A stretch of DNA of 12,921 nt from assembly GCA_035640715.1 (NCBI GenBank), contig DASQVO010000007.1, forward strand, positions 1 to 12,921, given 5' to 3'. The translations under genes and the position numbers were made by a program. Numbering within the stretch: the first letter of the stretch is position 1; every line of letters begins with the position of its first letter. Source of the DNA: DASQVO01 sp035640715. GTDB lineage: Bacteria > Actinomycetota > Actinomycetes > Streptosporangiales > Streptosporangiaceae. The notes under the pieces were generated by a model. The model ran no database searches. It worked only from the letters and a program-made list of their open reading frames with translations, and had not been told where the DNA came from. Positions 6,888 to 12,841 of this stretch are shown here, in pieces.

Positions 6888-6926
6888 AGCGCCCCTGACC
6901 TGCGTAAACGCGAGGTCAGAGGCGCT
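6888..6926 (+). terminator. Long hairpin downstream of the tRNA half
   Basis: The left arm AGCGCCCCTGACCT (6888-6901) pairs with AGGTCAGAGGCGCT (6913-6926) with one C/A mismatch. The interior GCGT-AA-ACGC (6902-6911) pairs further. This gives an almost continuous stem about 20 nt from the tRNA 3' end, which fits the original terminator of the tRNA gene. There is no long T-tract, as is common in actinomycetes. Confidence 0.6.
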
Positions 6927-6986
6927 GCTCTTCGCTCAACGATATGCGGTTGTGTCCTGCTGAGGGCGGCCGTATGCGGCTCGCTG

Positions 6987-7004
6987 TGCCCTATACGTGC
7001 CCTA
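6987..7004 (+). repeat. TGCCCTA direct repeat, 11-nt period
   Basis: TGCCCTA occurs at 6987-6993 and again at 6998-7004, with ATACG spanning the gap. The same arrangement with AA instead of CT recurs at 9057-9074. One helical-turn spacing near tRNA scars is compatible with integrase or excisionase arm sites, but this is inference. Confidence 0.35.
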
Positions 7005-7180
7005 GCTCATTGCTCTTCGGGATTCTTGCTTAGCCTCCTTGCCCGTCGGGTCACCCACGGTGCCGTGATGCCGCGGCCCATCCTCACGGGCATGCCTGTT
7101 ACGCGCCATTCGTCATGAACGTCTACCGCCACCCATCTTGAGCATCGACGAAATCGCGCTGTCTAGTCCGACGGCTACCG

Positions 7181-7267
7181 GGACGGCTATGAGAACCTGC
7201 GCGGCTACGGGGACAGCTACGAAAACCTGCGCGGCTACGAGGGCGGCTACGGGTGCGGCTACGAGGG
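7181..7267 (+). repeat. 30-nt tandem repeat encoding a Gly/Tyr-rich peptide
   Basis: Two 30-nt units (7181-7210 and 7211-7240) are identical at 26 of 30 positions, followed by a degenerate third unit. In the frame from 7170 the units translate as DGYENLRGYG and DSYENLRGYE, followed by GGYGCGYEGRDLF and TAG (7281-7283). Two of the four differences are synonymous. An in-frame TAG at 7164-7166 and the lack of any start codon mean it is not a complete gene as it stands. It may be the end of a lost repetitive protein or a non-coding tandem repeat. Confidence 0.6.
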
Positions 7268-7317
7268 CCGGGACCTTTTTTAGCCCTGCGAGCAGGAACC
7301 CCTGAGGGGGAACCGCG

Positions 7318-7350
7318 GGCGGACGGGGACAGGCCGCGTCCCCGTCCGCC
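7318..7350. terminator. Perfect 13-bp stem hairpin
   Basis: GGCGGACGGGGAC (7318-7330) pairs exactly with GTCCCCGTCCGCC (7338-7350) around a 7-nt loop. It follows the Gly/Tyr repeat frame and precedes the DUF6153 promoter, so a factor-independent terminator for rightward transcription is the simplest reading. The following bases are TTCCCC, not a strong T-tract. Confidence 0.55.
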
Positions 7351-7497
7351 TTCCCCAGAAGCGGTGAGCAGGATGAGCGGGCCGCGCCGACGAGTTCACC
7401 TAGATCCTCTTCCAGTTCGTCGGCGGCCCGTGACCCCAGGATGCCGCAGTATCCCTGGCAGACCGCCCGGCCGTCGGCGGTCGGCCGCCTCTTCTCC

Positions 7498-7510
7498 TAC
7501 GATGGGCGCG
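7498..7510 (+). promoter_or_regulatory. -10 box for a leaderless DUF6153 transcript
   Basis: TACGAT (7498-7503) lies 6 nt before GTG 7510, so transcription would begin at or next to the start codon. No clear -35 hexamer or Shine-Dalgarno sequence is visible. Confidence 0.4.
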
Positions 7511-7917
7511 TGACTCTGGACGAGCAGGGGGCGTGCCCGCGGCCATGGCTGTGTGGGCACATGCTGCTCGTCCTTGCGGTGCTGGCCGGGTTGATTGGCA
7601 TGCACGGCCTTGCCTCCATGGATCCGATGGCCGTCGGGCATGAGATGTCCTCCGTGGTTCGTCATGCAGGCGCCCCGCAGGCTGCGGCGACTGCGGAGCG
7701 CCATCAGGACGGGACGAGCCCGGATGGCCACTCGGGCCATATCGGCCCGGTCTGCCTGTCGGCTGCCGTTCCGGGTCCACCGGTCATGCCCGCCCTGACT
7801 GCCTGCCTGCCGGGTGACGAGGCCGTTCCGGCTGTTCTGCTCGCCGCAGAGGGGACAATCCCGGCGGGCGGGCGCGGCCCGCCGTCACTGGCCGAACTGC
7901 AACTCCTGCGGGTCTAG
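7510..7917 (+). CDS. DUF6153-family small membrane protein
   Basis: The 135-residue product from GTG 7510 has one N-terminal hydrophobic helix LLVLAVLAGLIGMHGL (about 19-34). This is followed by a Met/His-containing extracytoplasmic stretch and the C-terminal signature GGRGPPSLAELQLLRV. This layout matches the actinobacterial DUF6153 family, as I recall it, which is of unknown function and often sits just upstream of a DUF305 gene, as here (90 nt gap). The Met and His residues in SMDPMAVGHEMSS are compatible with soft-metal binding. The GTG start was preferred over ATG 7441 because family proteins have a short N-terminal tail before the helix, and because TACGAT is placed for a leaderless start. 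Confidence 0.75.
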   Translation: MTLDEQGACPRPWLCGHMLLVLAVLAGLIGMHGLASMDPMAVGHEMSSVVRHAGAPQAAATAERHQDGTSPDGHSGHIGPVCLSAAVPGPPVMPALTACLPGDEAVPAVLLAAEGTIPAGGRGPPSLAELQLLRV

Positions 7918-8007
7918 AAAACGCCCCGGACGCGGGTCGGCGATGGCTGGTGCCCTCGTCCCCGGCAGTGTACGCACAGTCCTAGATCGATTACCAGGAG
8001 TTACGAC

Positions 8008-8634
8008 ATGATTTCGACCCGTTCGTTCACCCGTCACGCGGTTATGGTGGCCGTTGTCCCGGTGACGGCCCTCGTTCTGGCCGGCTGTGGCGGCAGCAAG
8101 AGCACGTCCGCACAGCACAGCAACATGCCCATGCCCTCGTCCTCCGCTCCGGCCTCGGCGGCAACCGCCGCGCACAACGCGGCCGATGCGGCCTTCGCCA
8201 CGGACATGATCCAGCACCACCGCCAGGCCGTGCAGATGGCCCAGCTCGCAAGCAGCCGGGCGGGCTCCGGCAACGTGAAGGCCCTCGCCGCCGGCATCGA
8301 GAAGGCGCAGGCACCGGAGATCAAGACGATGTCGCAGTGGCTCACCTCGTGGGGCCAGAAAGTGCCCGAAGACATGAGCGGCATGAACATGAGCAGCATG
8401 CCGGGCATTATGAGCGACCAGGAGATGGCCGCTTTGAAGAAGGCGTCAGGCAAGAACTTCGACACCAAGTTCCTGACCATGATGATCGGGCACCACCAGG
8501 GTGCGCTTCAGATGGCCACGACTGAGAAGCAGCAGGGCGCCTACGGCCCCGCCAAGACGCTCGCCTCGAACATCATCACGTCCCAGACCGCCGAGATCAC
8601 CAAGATGAAGACGATGCTCGGCAACCCCAGGTAA
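8008..8634 (+). CDS. DUF305 lipoprotein, probable copper-binding
   Basis: The 208-residue product has a lipoprotein signal: a positively charged start, a hydrophobic core and the lipobox LAGC with Cys27. It would be anchored on the outside of the membrane. DUF305 proteins carry repeated His-pair motifs: here FATDMIQHHRQAVQMA (63-78) and FLTMMIGHHQGALQMA (155-170), with the His pairs at 70-71 and 162-163. A Met-rich linker, MSGMNMSSMPGIM, lies between them. The cyanobacterial DUF305 protein CopM binds copper, so extracytoplasmic copper sequestration is the likely role. An AGGAG (7996-8000) sits 7 nt before the ATG. It probably forms a two-gene unit with the DUF6153 gene and ends at a strong terminator. 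Confidence 0.9.
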   Translation: MISTRSFTRHAVMVAVVPVTALVLAGCGGSKSTSAQHSNMPMPSSSAPASAATAAHNAADAAFATDMIQHHRQAVQMAQLASSRAGSGNVKALAAGIEKAQAPEIKTMSQWLTSWGQKVPEDMSGMNMSSMPGIMSDQEMAALKKASGKNFDTKFLTMMIGHHQGALQMATTEKQQGAYGPAKTLASNIITSQTAEITKMKTMLGNPR

Positions 8635-8644
8635 GGCCGGAGGT

Positions 8645-8683
8645 GGGGGCTGCTCCGTGCGGAGCAGCCCCCGTCCCCTTTTT
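8645..8683 (+). terminator. Rho-independent terminator of the DUF305 gene
   Basis: GGGGGCTGCTCC (8645-8656) pairs perfectly with GGAGCAGCCCCC (8661-8672) around the loop GTGC, and TTTTT follows at 8679-8683. It begins 10 nt after the DUF305 stop codon. Confidence 0.9.
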
Positions 8684-9147
8684 CAGCTGCCGCCGCTCAT
8701 GCCGATGGCTGGTTCCGGCGTGTGGGCTGCGAGGCGTCTGTTCTGTGCCAGCAGGCCGGCGCATGCCGCGCAGCCTGCGCCGGTCGCGGCGAGAGCAAGC
8801 CACCGTGCGCGAGCAGCGGCGCGCCGATGACAGTGGCCTGATAAGCGTGCGGCGGCACTCCCTGATTCCGCCGCTGGTCACACGCTCAACCACGGGTCCA
8901 CGGAGGAGGCGAGGATACCGGCGAGCGGTTCAAGACCCCCAGGAAGACCGTGCCCGGCCCATGGCGAAGCGCTCTTCACGCTGGTGGTGATCTGCGGGCG
9001 CAGCAGTCCAATACGGCCACTGGCCGGCTCTTCGGTGAGGCACGCACGCCCCGTTATGCCAAATACGTGCCAAGGAACCTGCAGCCGATGCCAGGCCACC
9101 ACGTCGGCCCAGGTCAACAGCCCGGCACGTTGCACTAGTCCAGTCAT
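8684..9147. other. Stretch without a convincing gene; possible minus-strand relic
   Basis: On the minus strand one frame from 8877 to 8683 reads RARWLALAATGAGCAACAGL and ends PEPAIGMSGGS with a stop. It has a hydrophobic segment but no ATG, GTG or TTG start after the in-frame stop at 8878. It may be the end of a decayed small membrane protein. Other frames here are Arg-rich and look like chance. A TGCC direct repeat lies at 9057-9074. Confidence 0.25.
9057..9074 (+). repeat. TGCCAA direct repeat, 11-nt period
   Basis: TGCCAA at 9057-9062 recurs at 9068-9073 with ATACG between. It has the same architecture as the site at 6987-7004. In both sites the two bases after TGCC change together (CT/CT there, AA/AA here). 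It lies about 75 nt from the tRNA 5'-half relic. Confidence 0.35.
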
Positions 9148-9185
9148 TTATAAAACAGCTGCTCTGCCAACTGAGCTGCCCTAGC
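9148..9185 (-). tRNA. 5'-half tRNA-like relic
   Basis: Read on the minus strand, GCTAGGG-CA is followed by a D-arm GCTC-AGTTGGCA-GAGC (9176-9161). After A come GCTGT and a 7-nt loop TTTATAA, with TAT where the anticodon would be. The next bases, ATGAC, do not pair properly with GCTGT, and no T-arm follows. The D-arm is textbook, the remainder of the gene is missing, and its acceptor strand does not match the tRNA-Met 3' half at 6826-6867. It is therefore a separate broken tRNA gene, cut near the anticodon loop. Confidence 0.5.
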
Positions 9186-9198
9186 ACGGGATCAGTGG

Positions 9199-9885
9199 TC
9201 ACATGGCTTCTTTGACGCCGACGCGGATGAGCCGGACGTTGACCGGCCAGGAGGTGAAGAACCCGGCGATCATGCCGATCTGCATGAGGAACCAGTAGAC
9301 CGGGCTGGCCGGGGTCAGGTGCGGGCTAGGGAAGAACACGAAGGTCATCAGGGCCATCCAGCCGAACAGGCCGATCTCGAAGGCGGTCAGCGAGGCCACG
9401 TCGGCCTTGGCCGCCTCGCTGAGCCCCTTGCGCAGCGACAGGCCGCGCATCGGGGCGATCGCGAGGTACTGGAAGACGATGCCGAGGGCGAGGGCGGCGA
9501 GGTAGTCGCCGATGTATTCGGCGCCCAGCATCAGGCCGGCCACGGTCGCGCCGAGCCCGAAGATGACGAACTCGGCGATGATGTCGCCCAGGGTGCATCC
9601 GGCGCCGCAGTGCGCCGCGGAGACTGCGGTGGACGCGTAGGCAGGCTTGGGCGGCGGGTCGCCGTACTCGTGCTGCCAGCGGTGGCTGGCAGGGCGGCCC
9701 CAGGCGCGGTAGGCAGCCACGGCGGCCGGGCCGAAGTACAGCGCGGTGATGGGCCAGACGGCATCCATGATCTTCATGTGCTGGCGGTAGCCGCGCCCGT
9801 AGATGTCGTAGATGATCCAGGCAGCGCTGGCGAACGCGACGGCCAGGGCCGCCCAGGCCACCGCAATCAGCCAGGCCGGAGGCAT
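9199..9885 (-). CDS. DUF4396 integral membrane protein
   Basis: The 228-residue product has about six hydrophobic helices, including 4-25, 43-60, 101-120, 128-145, 170-185 and 197-213. It contains the DUF4396 signature HCGAGCTLGD (92-101) and a terminal SWPVN (212-216). The paired Cys residues with an adjacent His suggest metal or redox binding at the membrane, but the family has no established function. The ATG at 9885 is preceded by AAAGGA (9900-9895) with a 9-nt gap. It lies downstream of the permease-YHS gene on the same strand, separated by a hairpin at 10030-10056, so it may have its own promoter. The genomic pairing suggests a shared metal-handling role. Confidence 0.85.
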   Translation of the reverse strand: MPPAWLIAVAWAALAVAFASAAWIIYDIYGRGYRQHMKIMDAVWPITALYFGPAAVAAYRAWGRPASHRWQHEYGDPPPKPAYASTAVSAAHCGAGCTLGDIIAEFVIFGLGATVAGLMLGAEYIGDYLAALALGIVFQYLAIAPMRGLSLRKGLSEAAKADVASLTAFEIGLFGWMALMTFVFFPSPHLTPASPVYWFLMQIGMIAGFFTSWPVNVRLIRVGVKEAM

Positions 9886-10029
9886 GTGGGTGGGTCCTTT
9901 CAGGCGCCAGCTTGAATAGGCGGGACGTGGGAGATGACCGGGAACGGCCCACGTCGCTTCCTACGGTCGCGTCCCGATGCGGCATTGTCTTCCCGGCAGG
10001 CGGCCAGTCTCGCTACGTGCTAGCAGGTA

Positions 10030-10056
10030 CCTTCCCAGGCTGATGACCTGGGAAGG
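10030..10056 (-). terminator. Hairpin after the permease gene
   Basis: CCTTCCCAGG (10030-10039) pairs perfectly with CCTGGGAAGG (10047-10056) around a 7-nt loop, and GGT/ACC arms extend it with bulges. It starts about 15 nt beyond the permease stop. No T-tract follows. Confidence 0.6.
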
Positions 10057-10071
10057 GAACCTGGGTGCCGT

Positions 10072-11577
10072 TCAGTGGTGGATGGGGTGGCCGGCCGACC
10101 CGGCGGTTGCGGCAGTGAAATGGTCGCGGCCGCCGGGGCTGCAGAAGTAGTAATCCCGCCCGCCGTAGCGGGTCTGGGCGGCGGCGCTGGCCGGATCGAC
10201 GGTCATCCCGCACACCGGGCCGGCCGTGCGGTCGTCGCTGCCGGCTGTGACGGCGCCGTGGCCGTGGCCGGCGGCATCCCGGCTGGCGCTGGCCAGGTCC
10301 GGGGCGGCGTAGCGGGCCGGGTCGGTGGTGAACCGGTGCTGGCAGTGGTCGGAGCAGAAGTAATAGGTGGTGCCGTCGTAGCGGGCGGTGGCGGGTGCGT
10401 GTGCGACCTGGACCTGCATGCCGCACACCGGGTCTTTGGCGTATCCGGCGCCGCCGCCGAACCGTTCCCGGTTGCGGTACAGCCAGTACAGGCCGGCGAA
10501 CGCGGCGAGTGCGATGATGTTCAGCACGGTGGTGTAGTTCCAGGCCCACACGTCCTGACCGATCACGCGGTGAGCGGCCGTACTGGCCGTGGGGGCGATC
10601 CCGGCCCACCGGAACAGGTACTCGGCGACCAGGCCGACCGCGCTCATCGTGGCCCAGAACACCGCGAGCAGCCGCAGGGTCAGCCGGGTGCCGTAGTAGC
10701 GGCGGTAGATGAGCAGCAGCGGCAGGGTGATGAGGTCGGCGAATACGAACGCGATCGTGCCGCCGAAGCTGATGCCGCCGGCCCATAGCGCCGCGGCGAG
10801 CGGGACGTTGCCGATCGAGCAGACGAAGCTGATGATGGCCAGGAACGGGCCGAGGATGACGTTTTCCAGCGCCGACCAGAAGCCGTGACCGGTGATGAAC
10901 AGCGAGCGCCAGAAGCTGACCGGCACCGCGGTGCCGGCGAACCCGGCCACGATAAACCCGACGATCAGTTCCTTGCGCAGCATGGTCAGGTCGCTGATCG
11001 TGTACCCGGCGGCGTCGGCCCAGCCGGCCAGTGACCGTATCCGGGTCCGCCACGACCCGGGCGCATGCTGCGTCTCCGGGTCGCCGTGCCCAGCGTGCGC
11101 GTCGTCACCGGCGGTTCCGCCGGCCAGCGCCTCGCGGGCCCTCTCCTGCGCCGCGGCCGGCACTACCCGCGGCAGCACCAGGGCGAGCAGCGCGATCATG
11201 ATGGCGCCGCCGATGAACTCGGCCGCGGCGAACTGCCAGCCGATCAGCAGCCAAAGCACGATGCCCAGCTCCAGCACCAGGTTGGTGGAAGCGAACATGA
11301 ACGCCTGCGCGGCGGTGAAGTCCGCGCCCCGCGCGAACAGCGTCTTGGCCAGCGCGGAGGCGGCGTAGGAGCAGGAGGAGGAGATCGCCCCGAAGAAGCC
11401 GGCCCTGGCGATGGTGGCGGGCCGGTGGTCACCCAGCGCGCGCTGCATCTCGGCCCGGGACACGAACGCCTGGACCGCCCCGGACAGGCCGAAGCCGAGC
11501 GCGAGCGCCCACAGCGTCAGCCAGAACATGCCGCCACCGTCGGCGAGGCTGCGGCCGATCACATCCAGAACATGCAT
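10072..11577 (-). CDS. Permease (DUF318/ArsP-like) with two C-terminal YHS domains
   Basis: The 501-residue product begins with a DUF318/ArsP-type permease of about eight helices (roughly residues 17-370) built as two repeats. Each repeat has a Cys-Ser motif: SSSCSYAASA (67-76) and FVCSIGNVPLA (251-261). The central cytoplasmic or outer loop (155-170) carries several His residues. The C-terminus adds two YHS metal-binding domains. The first runs from about 382 (DPVCGMQV) to 415 (YYFCSDHC) with Cys385, Cys408 and Cys412. The second runs from 453 (GPVCGMTV) to 485 (YYFCSPGG) with Cys456 and Cys479 but no third Cys. YHS domains bind copper or related soft metals, so export or sensing of such a metal is likely. 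The ATG at 11577 overlaps the stop of an upstream frame (TAATG), and a GGAG lies about 11 nt before it. A CsoR-type operator lies about 300 bp upstream. Confidence 0.88.
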   Translation of the reverse strand: MHVLDVIGRSLADGGGMFWLTLWALALGFGLSGAVQAFVSRAEMQRALGDHRPATIARAGFFGAISSSCSYAASALAKTLFARGADFTAAQAFMFASTNLVLELGIVLWLLIGWQFAAAEFIGGAIMIALLALVLPRVVPAAAQERAREALAGGTAGDDAHAGHGDPETQHAPGSWRTRIRSLAGWADAAGYTISDLTMLRKELIVGFIVAGFAGTAVPVSFWRSLFITGHGFWSALENVILGPFLAIISFVCSIGNVPLAAALWAGGISFGGTIAFVFADLITLPLLLIYRRYYGTRLTLRLLAVFWATMSAVGLVAEYLFRWAGIAPTASTAAHRVIGQDVWAWNYTTVLNIIALAAFAGLYWLYRNRERFGGGAGYAKDPVCGMQVQVAHAPATARYDGTTYYFCSDHCQHRFTTDPARYAAPDLASASRDAAGHGHGAVTAGSDDRTAGPVCGMTVDPASAAAQTRYGGRDYYFCSPGGRDHFTAATAGSAGHPIHH

Positions 11578-11877
11578 TACTGCTGGTCTCCACTGTCCGG
11601 GCCAGGTGCGGTCCGCGCGTGGCCCGCGAGTTCCCGCCAGATGCTGGCGAGCTCACGGGCGACGAACGCGATCCGGCCGGCCGGTCCGGTGCCGCAGCCA
11701 GGTACCCCGTCCGCGGTGGCCGCACAGGGCGGCCCCGGGCGTGTCCTGGCCGCGCGACATGAAGCCGGCCACCGCCCGGTAGCGGCGGCCGCCGCGCAGC
11801 GCGGACCGGTGCCCTGGCCTGGCGCGGCCGCTGCCCCGCCAGATCCTGGCCCCGTCCGTGTGCCCGCGCTCTATCAC
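11577..11877 (-). pseudogene. Probable frameshifted first gene of the copper-responsive operon
   Basis: Two overlapping minus-strand frames look coding. The first starts at GTG 11877 (VIERGHTDGARIWRGSGRAR), which is 6 nt after TATAGT, and continues in that frame to a stop at 11653. The second lacks a start but ends GRIAFVARELASIWRELAGH, then ARTAPGPDSGDQQ and TAA at 11579-11577, overlapping the permease ATG. That tail has very high GC at third positions and a typical amphipathic helix. A single-base shift around 11720-11760 would join them into one protein of about 100 residues. I do not recognise a family; the N-terminal part is Arg-rich and may instead be leader sequence. Confidence 0.35.
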
Positions 11878-11883
11878 GCTCGT

Positions 11884-11904
11884 ACTATACCCCCCTACGG
11901 TATA
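11884..11904 (-). promoter_or_regulatory. CsoR-type copper operator overlapping a -10 box
   Basis: On the minus strand TATACC-GTAGGGG-GGTATA (11904-11886) is an inverted repeat with 6-bp arms. It differs at only two positions from the Bacillus subtilis copZA CsoR site as I recall it (ATACCCTACGGGGGTAT). TATAGT (11889-11884) overlaps its right arm and would serve as -10, with transcription beginning near GTG 11877. A Cu(I)-free CsoR bound here would block RNA polymerase. No csoR gene is in the window. Confidence 0.7.
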
Positions 11905-12063
11905 AGGCCGTCTAGGGGCAGGCGCGCAGAGCCTTCTGGCCTTCACCAGGTGGCCTGCGGGCGTGGCGGTAACAGGCGTGACGGTGGCGGCTATTGCGCC
12001 CGGGTGCTCCATCCGGCGGGAGCCGCCGGGGCTGGCGGTCCCCTCGGGTACGCCGTGGGAGTC

Positions 12064-12227
12064 CTGTGCTGGCCGCCAGGTGACTATCAGATGCTCGCGG
12101 CGGCCGAACTTTTCCAGCCGCCCGGCGATCAGTTTCTGGATCCGGGTGAGGCGGTCCTCGTCGGCCGCCTCACACGCCATGCGGTGGCGTCGGCGCGCAG
12201 GTACCGGGCTGGGGTACGGGCAGACAT
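12064..12227 (-). pseudogene. DUF2218 gene remnant, internally deleted and frameshifted
   Basis: ATG 12227 gives MSARTPARYLRADATA, where MSAR..PARYL resembles the start of DUF2218 proteins and LRADATA resembles a segment about 50 residues later (..GTCTLRADATA). After a one-base shift near 12180 the next frame continues CEAADEDRLTRIQKLIAGRL then EKFGRREHLIVTWRPAQ, the typical DUF2218 C-terminus. The middle of the domain is therefore deleted and the frame is broken. No stop follows WRP in that frame, unlike normal family members. The family is of unknown function and sits in metal- and siderophore-related neighbourhoods. Confidence 0.6.
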
Positions 12228-12454
12228 TCGCCGTGTCGGCCCGGTCGGCCGGGATTGGCCCGCCGGACACCTGACTTGCCTGCACCAGGCACTGAGGTCT
12301 TACAGAAGGTGACAGCTCGACGACCGCCGACAAGCGATATCCGCCTGATCTGTTCACGGCGGCGGCGCCTGAGCTTGACCTCCTCGACGGGATGCTTGAG
12401 GGTCTGCGGTGTCCCTGGGGCTGGCCGTTGGGTGGCGGTGCCGCGCCTGCGGTG

Positions 12455-12631
12455 TCACGTCTTGGGAGCGGAAGAGGGTGGGCTGTCTTGCGCGGGTGCG
12501 GTTGCTGGCAGGAGCAGGCTGCCGTAGGCCAGCACTGCCGCGATGAAGCCGGCGGCCATGGCATACGACCACCAGTTGCTCTTGATGGCCAGCGTGAGGA
12601 TGCCCGCCGCAACGGCCACGGCTATATTCAT
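12455..12631 (-). CDS. 58-residue membrane protein
   Basis: MNIAVAVAAGILTLAIKSNW leads into a second hydrophobic segment, WSYAMAAGFIAAVLAYGSLL, and then a Pro/Ser-rich tail ending SSAPKT. Two transmembrane helices in a hairpin are likely. The ATG at 12631 was chosen because AAGGAG lies directly against it and a second purine block, AGGGAGG, lies about 12 nt upstream; both spacings are unusual. The frame extends upstream to 12715, but that part is Arg-rich and not membrane-like. No family is recognised. It lies upstream of the DUF2218 remnant on the same strand, about 230 nt away. Confidence 0.55.
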   Translation of the reverse strand: MNIAVAVAAGILTLAIKSNWWSYAMAAGFIAAVLAYGSLLLPATAPAQDSPPSSAPKT

Positions 12632-12841
12632 CTCCTTCAATGCCCTCCCTGGGCATCGCCCCGCACCCCGAAGGTTGCGCTGACCCCGCAATGATGCCAG
12701 CGCAGGATGCGGCACCGGTTTCAGGCGTCTTTCCGGCGGGTGCTCATTTTCACCATCCGGAGATTAGGGTTCAGGCAATCCAGCTTTAGCCATATCACAC
12801 GGGTCCCGTAACGCGCCGTCCCATACGCCTGGGCACAGCCG

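Larger units (their letters stand above)
6927..7509. other. Gene-free stretch between tRNA scar and DUF6153 gene
   Basis: No convincing start-to-stop gene was found on either strand. The stretch holds a TGCC direct repeat (6987-7004), a coding-like Gly/Tyr tandem repeat (7170-7283), a strong hairpin (7318-7350) and the promoter of the DUF6153 gene near its right end. The rest shows no recognisable content. Confidence 0.5.

Noticed and set aside
7181..7267. Possible CRISPR array
   Set aside because: The units are directly abutting with no spacers, there are fewer than three full copies, and the differences follow codon structure.
9148..9185. Intact tRNA-Ile (TAT)
   Set aside because: The 3' anticodon stem does not pair and there is no T-arm or acceptor partner downstream; only a 5' half is present.
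10013..11053. 346-residue minus-strand frame inside the permease gene
   Set aside because: It is in an alternative frame of the same strand, almost entirely Arg/Pro/His-rich; the permease frame has helices and YHS motifs.
11065..12312. 415-residue plus-strand reading frame opposite the permease start and copper operator
   Set aside because: It is low complexity, spans the operator and the DUF2218 remnant, and has no domain; it is a mirror frame.
11653..12612. 319-residue minus-strand frame as one protein
   Set aside because: Only the middle (EAADEDRL to VTWRP) is protein-like and belongs to DUF2218. The rest runs through the CsoR site and unrelated sequence because stops are rare at this GC content.
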